DNA from: Sporosarcina sp. FSL K6-1508 | GTDB taxonomy: Bacteria; Bacillota; Bacilli; Bacillales_A; Planococcaceae | DNA length: 62,500 bases | Direction: 5' to 3' | Assembly (NCBI RefSeq): GCF_038007465.1 | Contig: NZ_JBBOXF010000001.1 | Span: 1,430,001-1,492,500, forward strand | Part shown: positions 28,007 through 37,012 of the stretch, piece by piece | How the letters are laid out: the number at the start of each line of letters is the position of its first letter | Position numbering within the stretch: the stretch's first letter is position 1 | Made by a program: the position numbers and the translations under genes | Notes under the pieces: generated by a model | Told to the model about the DNA's origin: nothing | Database searches by the model: none | Seen by the model: only the letters and a program-made list of their open reading frames with translations

Positions 28007-28196
28007 TATGCTCGATGTTGAGTTACAAAAAGGGCAAACGGACATCCATTTGTTCAGTTATACTTTCCCTTTATTGTTGATACTGTTCGAGTAGATTTAT
28101 TACTTCTGGAGGCCCTCTATCATACAGGATTTGTCATTCCATTGGAAATGCATCACCCATTAAGAACCGTTTCAATATCTTTCTTTTAATCCATCA

Positions 28197-28210
28197 TATA
28201 AGCGTTTACA
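28197..28210. promoter_or_regulatory. cre site (CcpA) overlapping the gnt -35 box
   Basis: TATAAGCGTTTACA matches the catabolite-responsive consensus TGWAANCGNTNWCA at all but one position (A for G at position 2). It covers the -35 box TTTACA, so CcpA binding should block the gnt promoter on preferred sugars. Confidence 0.65.
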
Positions 28211-28233
28211 TTTCGCCATTTTTGCACTATCAT
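28205..28233 (+). promoter_or_regulatory. SigA promoter of the gnt operon
   Basis: -35 TTTACA (28205-28210) and -10 TATCAT (28228-28233), 17-bp spacer, 45 bp before gntR. Confidence 0.72.
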
Positions 28234-28249
28234 ACTTGTATACAAGTAT
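28232..28249. promoter_or_regulatory. GntR operator
   Basis: The perfect 18-bp palindrome ATACTTGTATACAAGTAT overlaps the -10 box and start site. The same sequence is, from memory, the known gnt operator of B. subtilis, where gluconate releases GntR. Confidence 0.92.
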
Positions 28250-28277
28250 ATCTATATGTAGATAGGGAAGTGATGGT

Positions 28278-29006
28278 ATGAGTAAATCCAAGGATTTCCT
28301 ATATCCTGAAAAATGGATTGCAAGCGCTTCCACAGGAGGACGTTTAGCATGCGAACTTAGGATGCGGATTATTTCCGGCGTAATAGAAAAGGGCACTGTT
28401 TTATCGGAAAATAAATTAGCTTTGGAATTTGAAGTGAGTCGTTCTCCTATTCGCGAGGCATTAAAAATATTGGCATCAGAAAATATTATACGATTAGAAA
28501 GAATGGGTGCGGTTGTAGTTGGTTTAACCGAGAAGGATATCAAGGAGATCTATGATGTACGTTTACTGATAGAAACCTTTGTTTATGAACGAATCGTTAA
28601 AATAGACACAACGGAATTAGTAAGAGAACTAAGTAAGATACTCGAAATGATGGAAGTCGCCATTAAATACAAGGATGCAGATGAATTCTCCTATCAAGAC
28701 GTTTTGTTTCATGAAACGATTATTCGTTCAATTGACCATTCATACATCATGCTGATTTGGAATAACACGAAACCTGTTATGGAAAGTTTAATCCTTTTAT
28801 CGATGCGAATGCGTTTGGTGGAAAAATACGATGATTTCACACGTATCTTGAGTAACCATGAAATTTATATTAAAGCCATAAATACAAAAGATCGAGATAT
28901 CATGATTCAAGCTTTGCATCAAAACTTCGATGATGTGCAAGGTAAAGTGACAGACCTTTGGATGTCGCAACAAATGCTCGCTAAAAGAAAGGAGCGAAAA
29001 GTATGA
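28278..29006 (+). CDS. gntR: Gluconate operon repressor GntR
   Basis: A GntR-family, FadR-type regulator of 242 aa. The winged helix-turn-helix is at about 25-85 (SENKLALEFEVSRSPIREALKILASENII), followed by a helical FCD effector domain that binds gluconate. It represses its own operon through the palindrome 29 bp upstream of its start. Its stop overlaps gntK by 4 bp. Start ATG 28278 follows GGGAAGTG. Confidence 0.93.
   Translation: MSKSKDFLYPEKWIASASTGGRLACELRMRIISGVIEKGTVLSENKLALEFEVSRSPIREALKILASENIIRLERMGAVVVGLTEKDIKEIYDVRLLIETFVYERIVKIDTTELVRELSKILEMMEVAIKYKDADEFSYQDVLFHETIIRSIDHSYIMLIWNNTKPVMESLILLSMRMRLVEKYDDFTRILSNHEIYIKAINTKDRDIMIQALHQNFDDVQGKVTDLWMSQQMLAKRKERKV
28319..28332. promoter_or_regulatory. 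Second cre-like site inside gntR
   Basis: TGCAAGCGCTTCCA with the palindromic core AAGCGCTT lies about 40 bp into gntR. B. subtilis gnt also carries a cre within the early gntR coding region. Two W positions of the strict consensus are C here. Confidence 0.5.
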
Positions 29007-30547
29007 CGAACTATATGTTAGGTGTAGATATAGGTACAACGAGTACTAAAGCTGTTTTATTTACCGAAAAAGGTGAAATCATACAGCAAGAGAATATTGG
29101 GTATCCCCTTTATACACCAGACATCTCAACAGCAGAACAGGATCCAGAAGAAATATATCGAGCGGTTTTACAAGCCATTTCAACTATAATGAGAAGTTCA
29201 CAAATTTCTCCGGAAAAGTTACTGTTCATATCATTTAGCAGTGCGATGCATAGCATTATCGCGATGGATGAAAATGATCAGCCGCTGACGCAGTGTATCA
29301 CCTGGGCAGACAATAGAAGTGAAGCTTGGACCCGTAAAATAAAAGAAGAGTTAAATGGTCATGAAGTGTATAAACGAACTGGAACACCTATTCACCCCAT
29401 GTCCCCTTTAAGCAAAATTGCTTGGATCGTGCATGACCGTCCTGAAATAGCGATAAAAGCCAAAAAGTATATAGGCATTAAAGAATACATTTTCAAAAAA
29501 TTCTTTGACCGGTATGTCGTGGATCATTCTATCGCTTCAGCAATGGGCATGATGAATCTTAAACAACTGAAGTGGGATGAAGAGGCATTGGAAATTGCCG
29601 GGGTGACCCCCGATCAGCTTTCGGAACTTGTACCGACAACCGAGATTTTCACTAATTGTAACCTGGGAATAGCGAACAAGCTTGGTGTCACTCCGCAAAC
29701 TTCCTTTGTCATTGGTGCAAGTGATGGGGTTCTTTCCAATATAGGCGTGAATGCGATAGGCAAGGGAGAAGTTGCAGTAACGATTGGGACGAGTGGCGCG
29801 ATTCGAACAATCATAGACCGACCTCAAACAGACGAAAAGGGACGGATATTTTGTTATGCACTAACCGAGAAACACTGGGTTATTGGCGGTCCTGTAAACA
29901 ATGGCGGAATGGTACTTCGCTGGATTCGCGATGAATTTGCCTCAGCAGAAGTAGAAACAGCGAAGAGGCTTGGCATTGATCCATATGAAGTGTTAACGAA
30001 GATTGCTGAACGTGTAAGACCCGGATCGGATGGATTACTCTTCCATCCATACCTGGCAGGAGAACGTGCACCCTTATGGAATCCTGATGTACGCGGCTCA
30101 TTTTTTGGTTTAACAATGACGCATAAGAAAGAGCATATGATTCGAGCGGCTCTTGAAGGCGTGATTTACAATCTATACACAGTATTTTTAGCATTGATGG
30201 AAGTCATGGATGAACCAGTTATCCGAATTCAAGCAACGGGCGGATTTGCACGGTCAGACGTTTGGCGTCAAATGATGGCCGACATATTCGATCTGGAAGT
30301 AATTGTCCCGGAAAGTTATGAGAGTTCCTGTCTGGGTGCCTGTATTTTAGGGCTCTATGCTGCCGGAAAAGTTGATTCATTTGACGTTGTATCTGAAATG
30401 ATTGGCAGCACCCATAAGCACACACCTATAGAATCCGATGTACAAGAATACAGAAAACTATTACCGATATTCATTAATTTATCCAGAGTATTGGAAAATG
30501 AATACACAAGCATCGCAAGTTATCAAAGAAGCTTAATAAAAAAATAA
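29003..30547 (+). CDS. gntK: Gluconokinase GntK (FGGY family)
   Basis: Phosphorylates gluconate to 6-phosphogluconate with ATP. 514 aa with the FGGY/ASKHA fold: the N-terminal phosphate loop GVDIGTTSTKAVLF at about 5-18, the second phosphate site VTIGTSGAIR near 260, and the adenosine site ATGGFARSDVWRQMMAD near 410. AAAGGAG precedes ATG, which overlaps the gntR stop (ATGA). An intergenic repeat separates it from gntP. Confidence 0.95.
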   Translation: MTNYMLGVDIGTTSTKAVLFTEKGEIIQQENIGYPLYTPDISTAEQDPEEIYRAVLQAISTIMRSSQISPEKLLFISFSSAMHSIIAMDENDQPLTQCITWADNRSEAWTRKIKEELNGHEVYKRTGTPIHPMSPLSKIAWIVHDRPEIAIKAKKYIGIKEYIFKKFFDRYVVDHSIASAMGMMNLKQLKWDEEALEIAGVTPDQLSELVPTTEIFTNCNLGIANKLGVTPQTSFVIGASDGVLSNIGVNAIGKGEVAVTIGTSGAIRTIIDRPQTDEKGRIFCYALTEKHWVIGGPVNNGGMVLRWIRDEFASAEVETAKRLGIDPYEVLTKIAERVRPGSDGLLFHPYLAGERAPLWNPDVRGSFFGLTMTHKKEHMIRAALEGVIYNLYTVFLALMEVMDEPVIRIQATGGFARSDVWRQMMADIFDLEVIVPESYESSCLGACILGLYAAGKVDSFDVVSEMIGSTHKHTPIESDVQEYRKLLPIFINLSRVLENEYTSIASYQRSLIKK

Positions 30548-30553
30548 TTTTAA

Positions 30554-30643
30554 ATATATATGTTGAAATAATGAATCCATTGAATCTGCTGCGGCTAAAC
30601 CTTATAAGGCGCCTATGCTGTATACATTTATTCGAAATATATA
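30554..30643. repeat. MITE-like palindromic repeat between gntK and gntP
   Basis: About 90 bp with imperfect terminal inverted repeats: left TATATATGTTGAAATAATG, and right end reading TATATATTTCGAATAAATG on the opposite strand. The inner part GCGCCTATGCTGTATACATT recurs, inverted, at 53041-53134. Related ends occur at 36048, 36305 and 36890. No ORF. Confidence 0.7.
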
Positions 30644-30656
30644 GGAGGAGATTGTT

Positions 30657-32003
30657 ATGCCGTTATTTATAGTAGCGATAGGGATTATTGCGTTACTTGT
30701 TTTAATCATGGGCTTTAAATTAAACACTTTTGTTTCTTTAATCATTGTCTCTTTCGGTGTTGCTTTAGCCTTAGGGATGCCGCTGGATAGCATTGTCTCC
30801 TCAATTGAAGCTGGACTGGGCGGAACACTAGGTCATTTAGCGCTGATATTTGGTCTTGGTGCAATGTTGGGAAGACTAATTGCAGATGCCGGAGGGGCAC
30901 AACGCATTGCGATGACCCTCATCGACAAATTTGGAGAAAAGAATATCCAATGGGCTGTTGTGGTTGCTTCATTCATTATCGGTATCGCTTTATTCTTTGA
31001 AGTAGGATTAGTGTTATTAATTCCAATCGTATTTACAATATCAAAACAATTAAGGGTTTCTATTTTGTATTTGGGAATCCCTATGGCCGCCGCCCTTTCC
31101 GTGACGCATGGTTTCTTACCGCCGCATCCGGGGCCGACAGTAATAGCAGGAGAATATGGGGCAAATATCGGTGAAGTTTTACTTTATGGTTTCATTATAG
31201 CCATTCCGACCGTCATTATTGCCGGTCCTTTATTTACCAAGCTTGCTAAAAAACTTGTTCCTGATTCGTTCAATAGAACAGGGGATATTGCATCTTTAGG
31301 TGAGCAAAAAACGTTTAAAATAGAAGAAACACCTGGTTTTGGAATCAGTGTATTTACAGCAATGTTTCCTGTTATTTTAATGTCTATTGCCACGGTTATT
31401 TCGATGGTACAGAAGACGATGGATATTACAGATAACCGGGCTTTTGAAATCGTACGTTTTATTGGAAACGCTTCAACAGCCATGTTGTTATCTTTATTAC
31501 TCGCAGTCTTTACCATGGGATTAGCTAGAAATATCCCAATGAAAGCAGTGATGAATTCATGTTCTATCGCAATTGCAAACATCGGCATGCTGCTTTTAAT
31601 TATTGGCGGCGGCGGGGCATTTAAACAAGTACTCATAGATGGTGGTGTTGGGGGTTATGTAGCTGATTTATTCAGTGACACCTCCTTATCACCTATCTTG
31701 CTTGCATGGATTATCGCAGCTATCTTAAGGATTGCTCTAGGGTCAGCGACTGTTGCGGCTTTAACAACAGCTGGGTTGGTTATACCGATGTTAGGTACGT
31801 CTGATGTAAACTTAGCTTTGGTCGTACTAGCGACAGGGGCGGGTAGTTTAATTGCATCACATGTGAATGACGCCGGTTTCTGGATGTTTAAAGAGTTTTT
31901 TGGTTTGACGCTGAAAGAAACATTTGCAACATGGACTTTGCTTGAATCGATTATTTCAGTAGCTGGTTTAGTGTTTATTTTATTACTAAGTTTAGTGATA
32001 TAG
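30657..32003 (+). CDS. gntP: Gluconate permease GntP
   Basis: Gluconate:H+ symporter of the GntP family in the cytoplasmic membrane. 448 aa with about 12 to 14 hydrophobic helices. Family segments include GLGGTLGHLALIFGLGAMLG near 52, HGFLPPHPGPT near 150 and ASHVNDAGFWM near 405. AGGAGGAG precedes ATG. Third gene of the operon. Confidence 0.95.
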   Translation: MPLFIVAIGIIALLVLIMGFKLNTFVSLIIVSFGVALALGMPLDSIVSSIEAGLGGTLGHLALIFGLGAMLGRLIADAGGAQRIAMTLIDKFGEKNIQWAVVVASFIIGIALFFEVGLVLLIPIVFTISKQLRVSILYLGIPMAAALSVTHGFLPPHPGPTVIAGEYGANIGEVLLYGFIIAIPTVIIAGPLFTKLAKKLVPDSFNRTGDIASLGEQKTFKIEETPGFGISVFTAMFPVILMSIATVISMVQKTMDITDNRAFEIVRFIGNASTAMLLSLLLAVFTMGLARNIPMKAVMNSCSIAIANIGMLLLIIGGGGAFKQVLIDGGVGGYVADLFSDTSLSPILLAWIIAAILRIALGSATVAALTTAGLVIPMLGTSDVNLALVVLATGAGSLIASHVNDAGFWMFKEFFGLTLKETFATWTLLESIISVAGLVFILLLSLVI

Positions 32004-32021
32004 AAAGGGGTCTGAAAGTAT

Positions 32022-33425
32022 ATGAGTAATACAATTGGCATTATTGGTCTTGGGGTAATGGGCAGCAGTATCGCGTTAAACATGGCAAGTAAGGGTGAAA
32101 AGGTGGCTGTCTATAATTATACAAGAGAGTTAACTGATCAACTTTTAGAAAGAAGCAACCCCGAGCAAATTTATCCGTATTATGATGTGCAAGGTTTTGT
32201 ACAGTCTCTGCAGTCACCGAGAAAGATATTTCTTATGGTTACGGCTGGTGAAGTTGTAGATACAGTGATTCGTTCACTAGTACCTTATCTTGAGCCGGAT
32301 GATATTATCATGGATGGCGGCAATTCAAATTACCAAGATACTGCACGCAGATATGATGAATTAAAAGCTAAAGGAATCGATTATTTAGGCATTGGTGTTT
32401 CAGGCGGTGAAGAAGGGGCATTAAAAGGGCCTTCCCTCATGCCTGGCGGAGATAAGGAAGTGTATGAAAAAGTAGCACCTATACTTACTAAAATTGCTGC
32501 TCAAGTAGAAGGGATCCCTTGCTGCGTTTATATCGGTCCAAAAGGTGCAGGTCATTTTGTGAAAATGGTGCATAACGGTATTGAATACGCAGATATGCAG
32601 CTTATCGCTGAGGCCTATACTTTTTTGAGAGAGAAACTCCATATACCATTGAATGAAATTGCTGATATTTTTGAAACGTGGAATCAAGGAGAACTAAAAA
32701 GTTATCTAATTGAAATCACTGCCGACATTTTGAGAAAACAAGATGATAAAACAGGTTTGCCGCTTGTAGATGTAATCCTCGACAAAACTGGCCAAAATGG
32801 AACAGGTAAATGGACCAGCATACAAGCAATCGATAATGGCATCCCGGTGTCAATTATTACTGAATCGTTATTTGCCCGTTACCTTTCCCATGTGAAGGAG
32901 GAACGGGTGCATGCATCCAGTCTATTGGCAGGTCCAGAGGCTCGGGATGAAGAGTTAGATCAAGAAAAATGGATTGAATATGTAAGACAAGCCTTATATA
33001 TGGGGAAAATCTGTGCTTATGCACAAGGGTTCACTCAATATAAAAGGACGTCGGAACTTAACGGCTGGAACTTGCCGTTAAAAGACATCGCGCTTATTTT
33101 CCGCGGCGGCTGTATTATACGAGCGGAATTCCTAAATACAATTAGTGAAGCTTATGATGCACAAGCGAGTATTGCTAATTTATTGGTAGCGCCATACTTT
33201 GTAGAAAAAACAAAAGAGTACCAACTAGGTTTAAGAAATGTAGTTGCGGAAAGCATGATGTCAGGTATGTCGTTTCCATCCTTAAGTGCTTCCCTCACGT
33301 ATTATGATAGTTATCGTACAGGTCATTCCAGCGCAAATCTATTACAAGCACAACGTGATTATTTTGGTGCGCATACTTATGAGCGTACTGATAGAGAAGG
33401 CTCTTTCCATACAAATTGGAAATGA
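32022..33425 (+). CDS. gnd: 6-phosphogluconate dehydrogenase, decarboxylating (GntZ-type)
   Basis: Oxidises 6-phosphogluconate to ribulose 5-phosphate and CO2. 467 aa with N-terminal Rossmann motif GLGVMGSSIALNMASKG (8-24), the catalytic GVSGGEEGALKGPSLMPGG segment near 127, and the KMVHNGIEYADMQLIAEAY segment near 183. Position last in the gnt operon corresponds to B. subtilis gntZ. A terminator follows. Confidence 0.95.
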   Translation: MSNTIGIIGLGVMGSSIALNMASKGEKVAVYNYTRELTDQLLERSNPEQIYPYYDVQGFVQSLQSPRKIFLMVTAGEVVDTVIRSLVPYLEPDDIIMDGGNSNYQDTARRYDELKAKGIDYLGIGVSGGEEGALKGPSLMPGGDKEVYEKVAPILTKIAAQVEGIPCCVYIGPKGAGHFVKMVHNGIEYADMQLIAEAYTFLREKLHIPLNEIADIFETWNQGELKSYLIEITADILRKQDDKTGLPLVDVILDKTGQNGTGKWTSIQAIDNGIPVSIITESLFARYLSHVKEERVHASSLLAGPEARDEELDQEKWIEYVRQALYMGKICAYAQGFTQYKRTSELNGWNLPLKDIALIFRGGCIIRAEFLNTISEAYDAQASIANLLVAPYFVEKTKEYQLGLRNVVAESMMSGMSFPSLSASLTYYDSYRTGHSSANLLQAQRDYFGAHTYERTDREGSFHTNWK

Positions 33426-33438
33426 CTTTATAATTCTG

Positions 33439-33483
33439 AAAAGACCTTTTGTGAGTTCAATGAACTTTCAAAAGGTCTTTTTG
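33439..33483 (+). terminator. gnt operon terminator
   Basis: Stem AAAAGACCTTTTG / CAAAAGGTCTTTTT. Confidence 0.88.
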
Positions 33484-33491
33484 GCATTACT

Positions 33492-34058
33492 TTATTTCAG
33501 ATCTAAAACCATGTTAATCTTACGAAGCAGAAACAGACCGAATTCTAACCATAACCAGCTGTAAATTAAGGAAAATCCAAAAATACCTATCATAGACTGT
33601 ATGTTAAACCACGGAGAGATGACAGGGCCGAATAGCGGAAAGCCGAAAACGTACAAGGGTATACAAGCACCAAGCAGTAATAATAACCCATTTACAATTA
33701 AAATCCCAAACCGCCGATTTAACTTGCAGAATGTCCAGCCAAGTCCTAACCCGAGCAGACCTGTAGTGAATGGGAAAATAATCAATTCACTTGGTTGAAT
33801 TAATAATAATAAACAACTAGTTAGTACATAAGTCGAAACACCCGAACGGAATGAAATCAATGCAGCCAGCAAAATCGGGGCAGTGGCAAATGGGCTAAAG
33901 AAATAACCAATTCCGGGTAACAACCCGCCAGCCGCTTGTAAAATTACTGCAAGTGCCGTCATCAAAGCCGTAAACGACATCTTTTTTGTACTTGGCCACT
34001 TGTCAAAGAATTGATGAATATCTTTTGGATGAGATGGTATGGATTCATTAAAATACAC
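33492..34058 (-). CDS. Membrane protein, possibly ECF-transporter S-component-like
   Basis: 188 aa with about five to six hydrophobic helices after a soluble 30-residue N terminus. The segment FTALMTALAVILQAAGGLLPGIGYFFSP resembles the start of ECF-type vitamin transporter substrate subunits, but no family is certain. The GTG start follows AAAGGAG. It converges with the gnt operon, sharing its terminator region. Substrate unknown. Confidence 0.72.
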   Translation of the reverse strand: MYFNESIPSHPKDIHQFFDKWPSTKKMSFTALMTALAVILQAAGGLLPGIGYFFSPFATAPILLAALISFRSGVSTYVLTSCLLLLIQPSELIIFPFTTGLLGLGLGWTFCKLNRRFGILIVNGLLLLLGACIPLYVFGFPLFGPVISPWFNIQSMIGIFGFSLIYSWLWLEFGLFLLRKINMVLDLK

Positions 34059-34223
34059 GGTCTCACTCCTTTTAGTTAAGCCTTTTCAACCAGTAGAAAA
34101 TCTCATATCACATTGTCTATATATAGTATAAGAAAATGAGAGCAGCTGTGACTCGAATGAGTGCCCAAAAGCCCAATGGTTGAATAGATTGATAAGGAAA
34201 CTGTGGAGAGGGGATAGTAGCAG

Positions 34224-35549
34224 ATGACTGAACGGAACGGTATGGAACAAACTCCTTCAAGAAAGATTGATCCTAGAGATATCCAATTACCGCCTGGTTA
34301 CACGATCGATGTGTTTGCTGCCGGTTTAACCACACCTATCAATATTACCTTTACCGGTAAAGGGGAAATGTTAGTTGCTGATTCTGGGATAACAGATGGC
34401 AATGGCAAAGTGTTAAAGCTGACGCAACAGGGGTTTACCGTAATAGCTGACGGCTTTAATCCTCCATTAACGGGAATTACTGAATACCAGGGCAATATTT
34501 ACGTTGCACATCGACGCTATGTCACGATGATTTTGCCGGACGGGACTAAAAAGGACGTCATTGAAGGTTTGCCAAGTAACGGGGATCATCATAATAATCG
34601 GGTGGTGTTCGGACCTGATGGGAAAATGTATTTTGGTCAGGGAACTGCAACCAATAGTGGGGTTGTAGGGCTAGACAATAGTTGGGTTAAGGAATATCCA
34701 TTTTTCCACGAATATCCAGGTGGAAGAATTACCTTGAAGGGACAGGGCTTTAAAACGTCCAGTTTTTTAGATAGCTTTCCAGATCGATTGACTACAACTG
34801 GTGCGTATGTACCTTTTGGGATTGCAGCCTATCCAGGAAAAGCAGTGGATGGAATTACACGTGCAAATGGAAGTATATTGCGCGCCAATGCAGACGGCTC
34901 TGAGCTGGAGTTAGTCTCATGGGGATTACGCAACCCTTTCAGAATACGATTTGATCGTTATAACCGTTTATTTGCAGCCAATCATGGGATTGACGTTCGA
35001 GGGAGCCGCCCAATCGCCAACTCACCGGATGAATTTCAGTGGATACGGCCTGGTTTCTGGTATGGTTTTCCGGATTTCACCGGGGGATTACCCGTGACCT
35101 CGCCACAATTTAAACCAGAGGGAAAACCACAGCCAACATTTCTCTTAGCTGAACATCCTATGCAACCTCCCCGACCAGTAGCCACTTTTCCGGCACACTC
35201 CGCAGTGATGGGATTCAGTTTTAATGAAAGCCCTGCCTTTGGTCCAGTCGGGGATGCTTATATTGCCGAGTTCGGAGCAAATGCTCCTGTTACAACTGGA
35301 GGAAAACAATTACCCCGTGTAGGGCACCGTATTTCCCGCATCGATATGCAAACGGGGCAGGTACATGTGTTTGCATTGAATCGATCGGGTCTCCCAGCTT
35401 CAGAAACGCATGGGGGCGGCTTCGAACGGCCCATTGATGCCGTTTTTGACGTTAGTGGTGTCCTTTATGTCGCTGACTTTGGGCTCTTTGCTGGAAAAAA
35501 TGCCATTCCTGAGACAGGGGTTATTTGGCGGGTAACAAAAAAAGCTTAA
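34224..35549 (+). CDS. PQQ-type sugar/sorbosone dehydrogenase family protein (beta-propeller)
   Basis: 441 aa related to soluble glucose/sorbosone dehydrogenases. Evidence: LPPGYTIDVFAAGLTTPINITFTG at the N terminus, repeated propeller blades (MLVADSG, MYFGQGT, WGLRNPFRIRFD, RLFAANHGID), and AYIAEFGA near the end. No signal peptide is seen, which is unusual because PQQ enzymes act outside the cytoplasm. It follows the gnt region and might supply sugar acids, but this link is weak. AGAGGGG precedes ATG 34224. Confidence 0.78.
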   Translation: MTERNGMEQTPSRKIDPRDIQLPPGYTIDVFAAGLTTPINITFTGKGEMLVADSGITDGNGKVLKLTQQGFTVIADGFNPPLTGITEYQGNIYVAHRRYVTMILPDGTKKDVIEGLPSNGDHHNNRVVFGPDGKMYFGQGTATNSGVVGLDNSWVKEYPFFHEYPGGRITLKGQGFKTSSFLDSFPDRLTTTGAYVPFGIAAYPGKAVDGITRANGSILRANADGSELELVSWGLRNPFRIRFDRYNRLFAANHGIDVRGSRPIANSPDEFQWIRPGFWYGFPDFTGGLPVTSPQFKPEGKPQPTFLLAEHPMQPPRPVATFPAHSAVMGFSFNESPAFGPVGDAYIAEFGANAPVTTGGKQLPRVGHRISRIDMQTGQVHVFALNRSGLPASETHGGGFERPIDAVFDVSGVLYVADFGLFAGKNAIPETGVIWRVTKKA

Positions 35550-35598
35550 AAGTGCCAGTTGAGGAGTCCGTTTTCTATACAAACCTATTTCTTCATAA

Positions 35599-35632
35599 CA
35601 AAAAGACATGTGCGGTTGTGGAACCGTACATG
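35599..35632 (-). terminator. Terminator of the small membrane protein gene
   Basis: Stem CATGTGCGGTT / AACCGTACATG. On the - strand it is followed by TCTTTTTG, 27 bp after the stop of the - strand gene. Confidence 0.7.
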
Positions 35633-35658
35633 CCCTGAAATATCGACTTTTCAGCCGG

Positions 35659-35856
35659 TTACTGGAACATTGTTAGTAAAATCACAATGACCCCAAGCAT
35701 GATTGAAATCCATGCCAATACTTTTTGTGGATAAGCTAAACAGATTAATCCGAGAACGAGTGCGGCGCCACCTAACCAATAAGGGGCATAAAAGAATCCT
35801 GCTACGGCTAAAATAATTGCCAGCCAACCAATCCAGATGCCTAAGGAAGTTTTCAA
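35659..35856 (-). CDS. Small two-helix membrane protein
   Basis: 65 aa, almost entirely hydrophobic, with two to three short helices (IWIGWLAIILAVAGFFYAP, LGGAALVLGLICLAYP, SIMLGVIVILLTMF). The TTG start has AGGAGG 8 nt upstream, and a terminator follows, so it is likely real. No family recognised. Confidence 0.7.
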   Translation of the reverse strand: MKTSLGIWIGWLAIILAVAGFFYAPYWLGGAALVLGLICLAYPQKVLAWISIMLGVIVILLTMFQ

Positions 35857-36047
35857 GTCAATGACCTCCTTTCACTTCAACGGGAACAACAACTGGGTAA
35901 ACCGGTGATTCGTTATTGTTCTTATAATTTATTATATGCAAGGTTATAGAATTTGCAGTGATCAATAGGGGCATTATTATTTATTTAGACGACTATTCAA
36001 GAAGATTTCAGAGATGCCATTTCGGGAAGAAAAAAATTGAAACTATG

Positions 36048-36245
36048 AAATATATATGTTGAATTAAAGAATCCCATTGAATCTGCTATGGCGGTCAATA
36101 ATGAGAGAGTTGTAGTTCGGGGTGTGGATTGTAAATCGCTTGGCGCTTTGGGGGTGCCTTTCGCCGTAAGCCTGGATTAGCGCTTTGCATCCAGTCTTAC
36201 GGCTTCGGCGACCCCTTTGCCGCGCCTGCGCTAGGGTGTTCATCA
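36048..36245. repeat. Dispersed repeat copy with an internal palindrome
   Basis: The left end ATATATGTTGAATTAAAGAA followed by TCCCATTGAATCTGC matches the repeat at 30554. The right part ends GCGCCTGCGCTAGGG. Inside lies the long imperfect hairpin at 36149-36216. No gene. Confidence 0.6.
36149..36216. repeat. Palindromic element, family 2, copy 1
   Basis: GGGGGTGCCTTTCGCCGTAA ... CTTACGGCTTCGGCGACCCC forms a long imperfect hairpin. Its loop stem is CTGGAT / ATCCAG. Same architecture as 36353-36414 and (inverted) 36567-36653. Confidence 0.75.
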
Positions 36246-36304
36246 TCGAGAGAAATGTGATTTTGAGATGTATATGCCGAGATTATAATGTGAGTAGTAG
36301 TTGA

Positions 36305-36470
36305 TACTATATAAATTGAAATAAAGAATTCCACTGAACCGCTACGGCGCTAGGGGATGCCTCCCGCCATAAGCCAAGCAGCTTCGCCGCCAGTCTTATG
36401 GCTTCGGCTACCCCTGTTAAGGCGCCTTCGCTCAGTTTATACACCGGATTCAATAGTTCAACATATAGAA
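36305..36470. repeat. MITE-like repeat carrying palindromic element copy 2
   Basis: The ends are inverted relatives: ATATAAATTGAAATAAAGAA on the left, and on the right GTTCAACATATAG read from the other strand. The interior at 36353-36414 is family-2 palindrome copy 2 (GGATGCCTCCCGCCATAAGC ... GTCTTATGGCTTCGGCTACC). One element therefore seems nested in the other. Confidence 0.65.
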
Positions 36471-36487
36471 TTAGAGTCAAGAAAGAC

Positions 36488-36812
36488 ACACTCCAGATTG
36501 CAGATTTCATCACAGCTAATGAAATGCGCTCTCTCACATCGACCATCCAGCGAAGGCGCGACTTCGTGGTAGCCGGAGCGATAAGACTGAGGAGGGATGC
36601 AGTTCAATCCCTCCCAAGTGCTCTCCTTTCCGGCTTATCGCGGGAGGCATCTACAAAGCGCCGAAGCGATATTAGCAGGATATCTAATCCATTCCTCATG
36701 TATTGGGACATTCGTTGATCACATTCGATCGATTTATGGCACTCCAGGTTGTAGGTCTTATCCCCGAAAACGAAATGCGCTTTCTCACATAGAGGCCATC
36801 CACAAGGCGTCG
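36488..36812. repeat. Direct repeat pair (about 70 bp each, 252 bp apart) flanking palindrome copy 3
   Basis: 36488-36558 and 36740-36812 share CACTCCAGRTTG, GAAATGCGCTYTCTCACAT and CCATCCA...AAGGCG, in the same order and orientation. Between them, 36567-36653 is an inverted copy of the family-2 palindrome (GATGCCTCCCGCGATAAGCC on the - strand). No supported ORF spans the region. Confidence 0.6.
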
Positions 36813-36943
36813 AAGCCGTATTGGTGGGAATTCCATTTCACTACAAGTATTGGGGTCTTTTTCAGTGGCCTCCCAAAAACCCTTGTAAAGCGCATATGCT
36901 GTATTCATTTTTTCAATATATATAATGTTTTTTTAAAAAGGTG

Positions 36944-36972
36944 TTGCTAATTTTCCAACAATGAGGTAAAGT
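36944..36972 (+). promoter_or_regulatory. Putative SigA promoter for the yitJ-metE S-box transcript
   Basis: -35 TTGCTA (36944-36949) and -10 TAAAGT (36967-36972), 17-bp spacer, about 40 bp before the SAM riboswitch. Confidence 0.55.
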
Positions 36973-37012
36973 CTGTAATAACATAAGTAAACAAATCCAA
37001 CTTAATAGTTTT

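Noticed and set aside
36307..36718. Frames of 60-106 codons within the palindromic repeat mosaic
   Set aside because: They run through repeat elements and palindromes, lack ribosome-binding sites and have no domain features.
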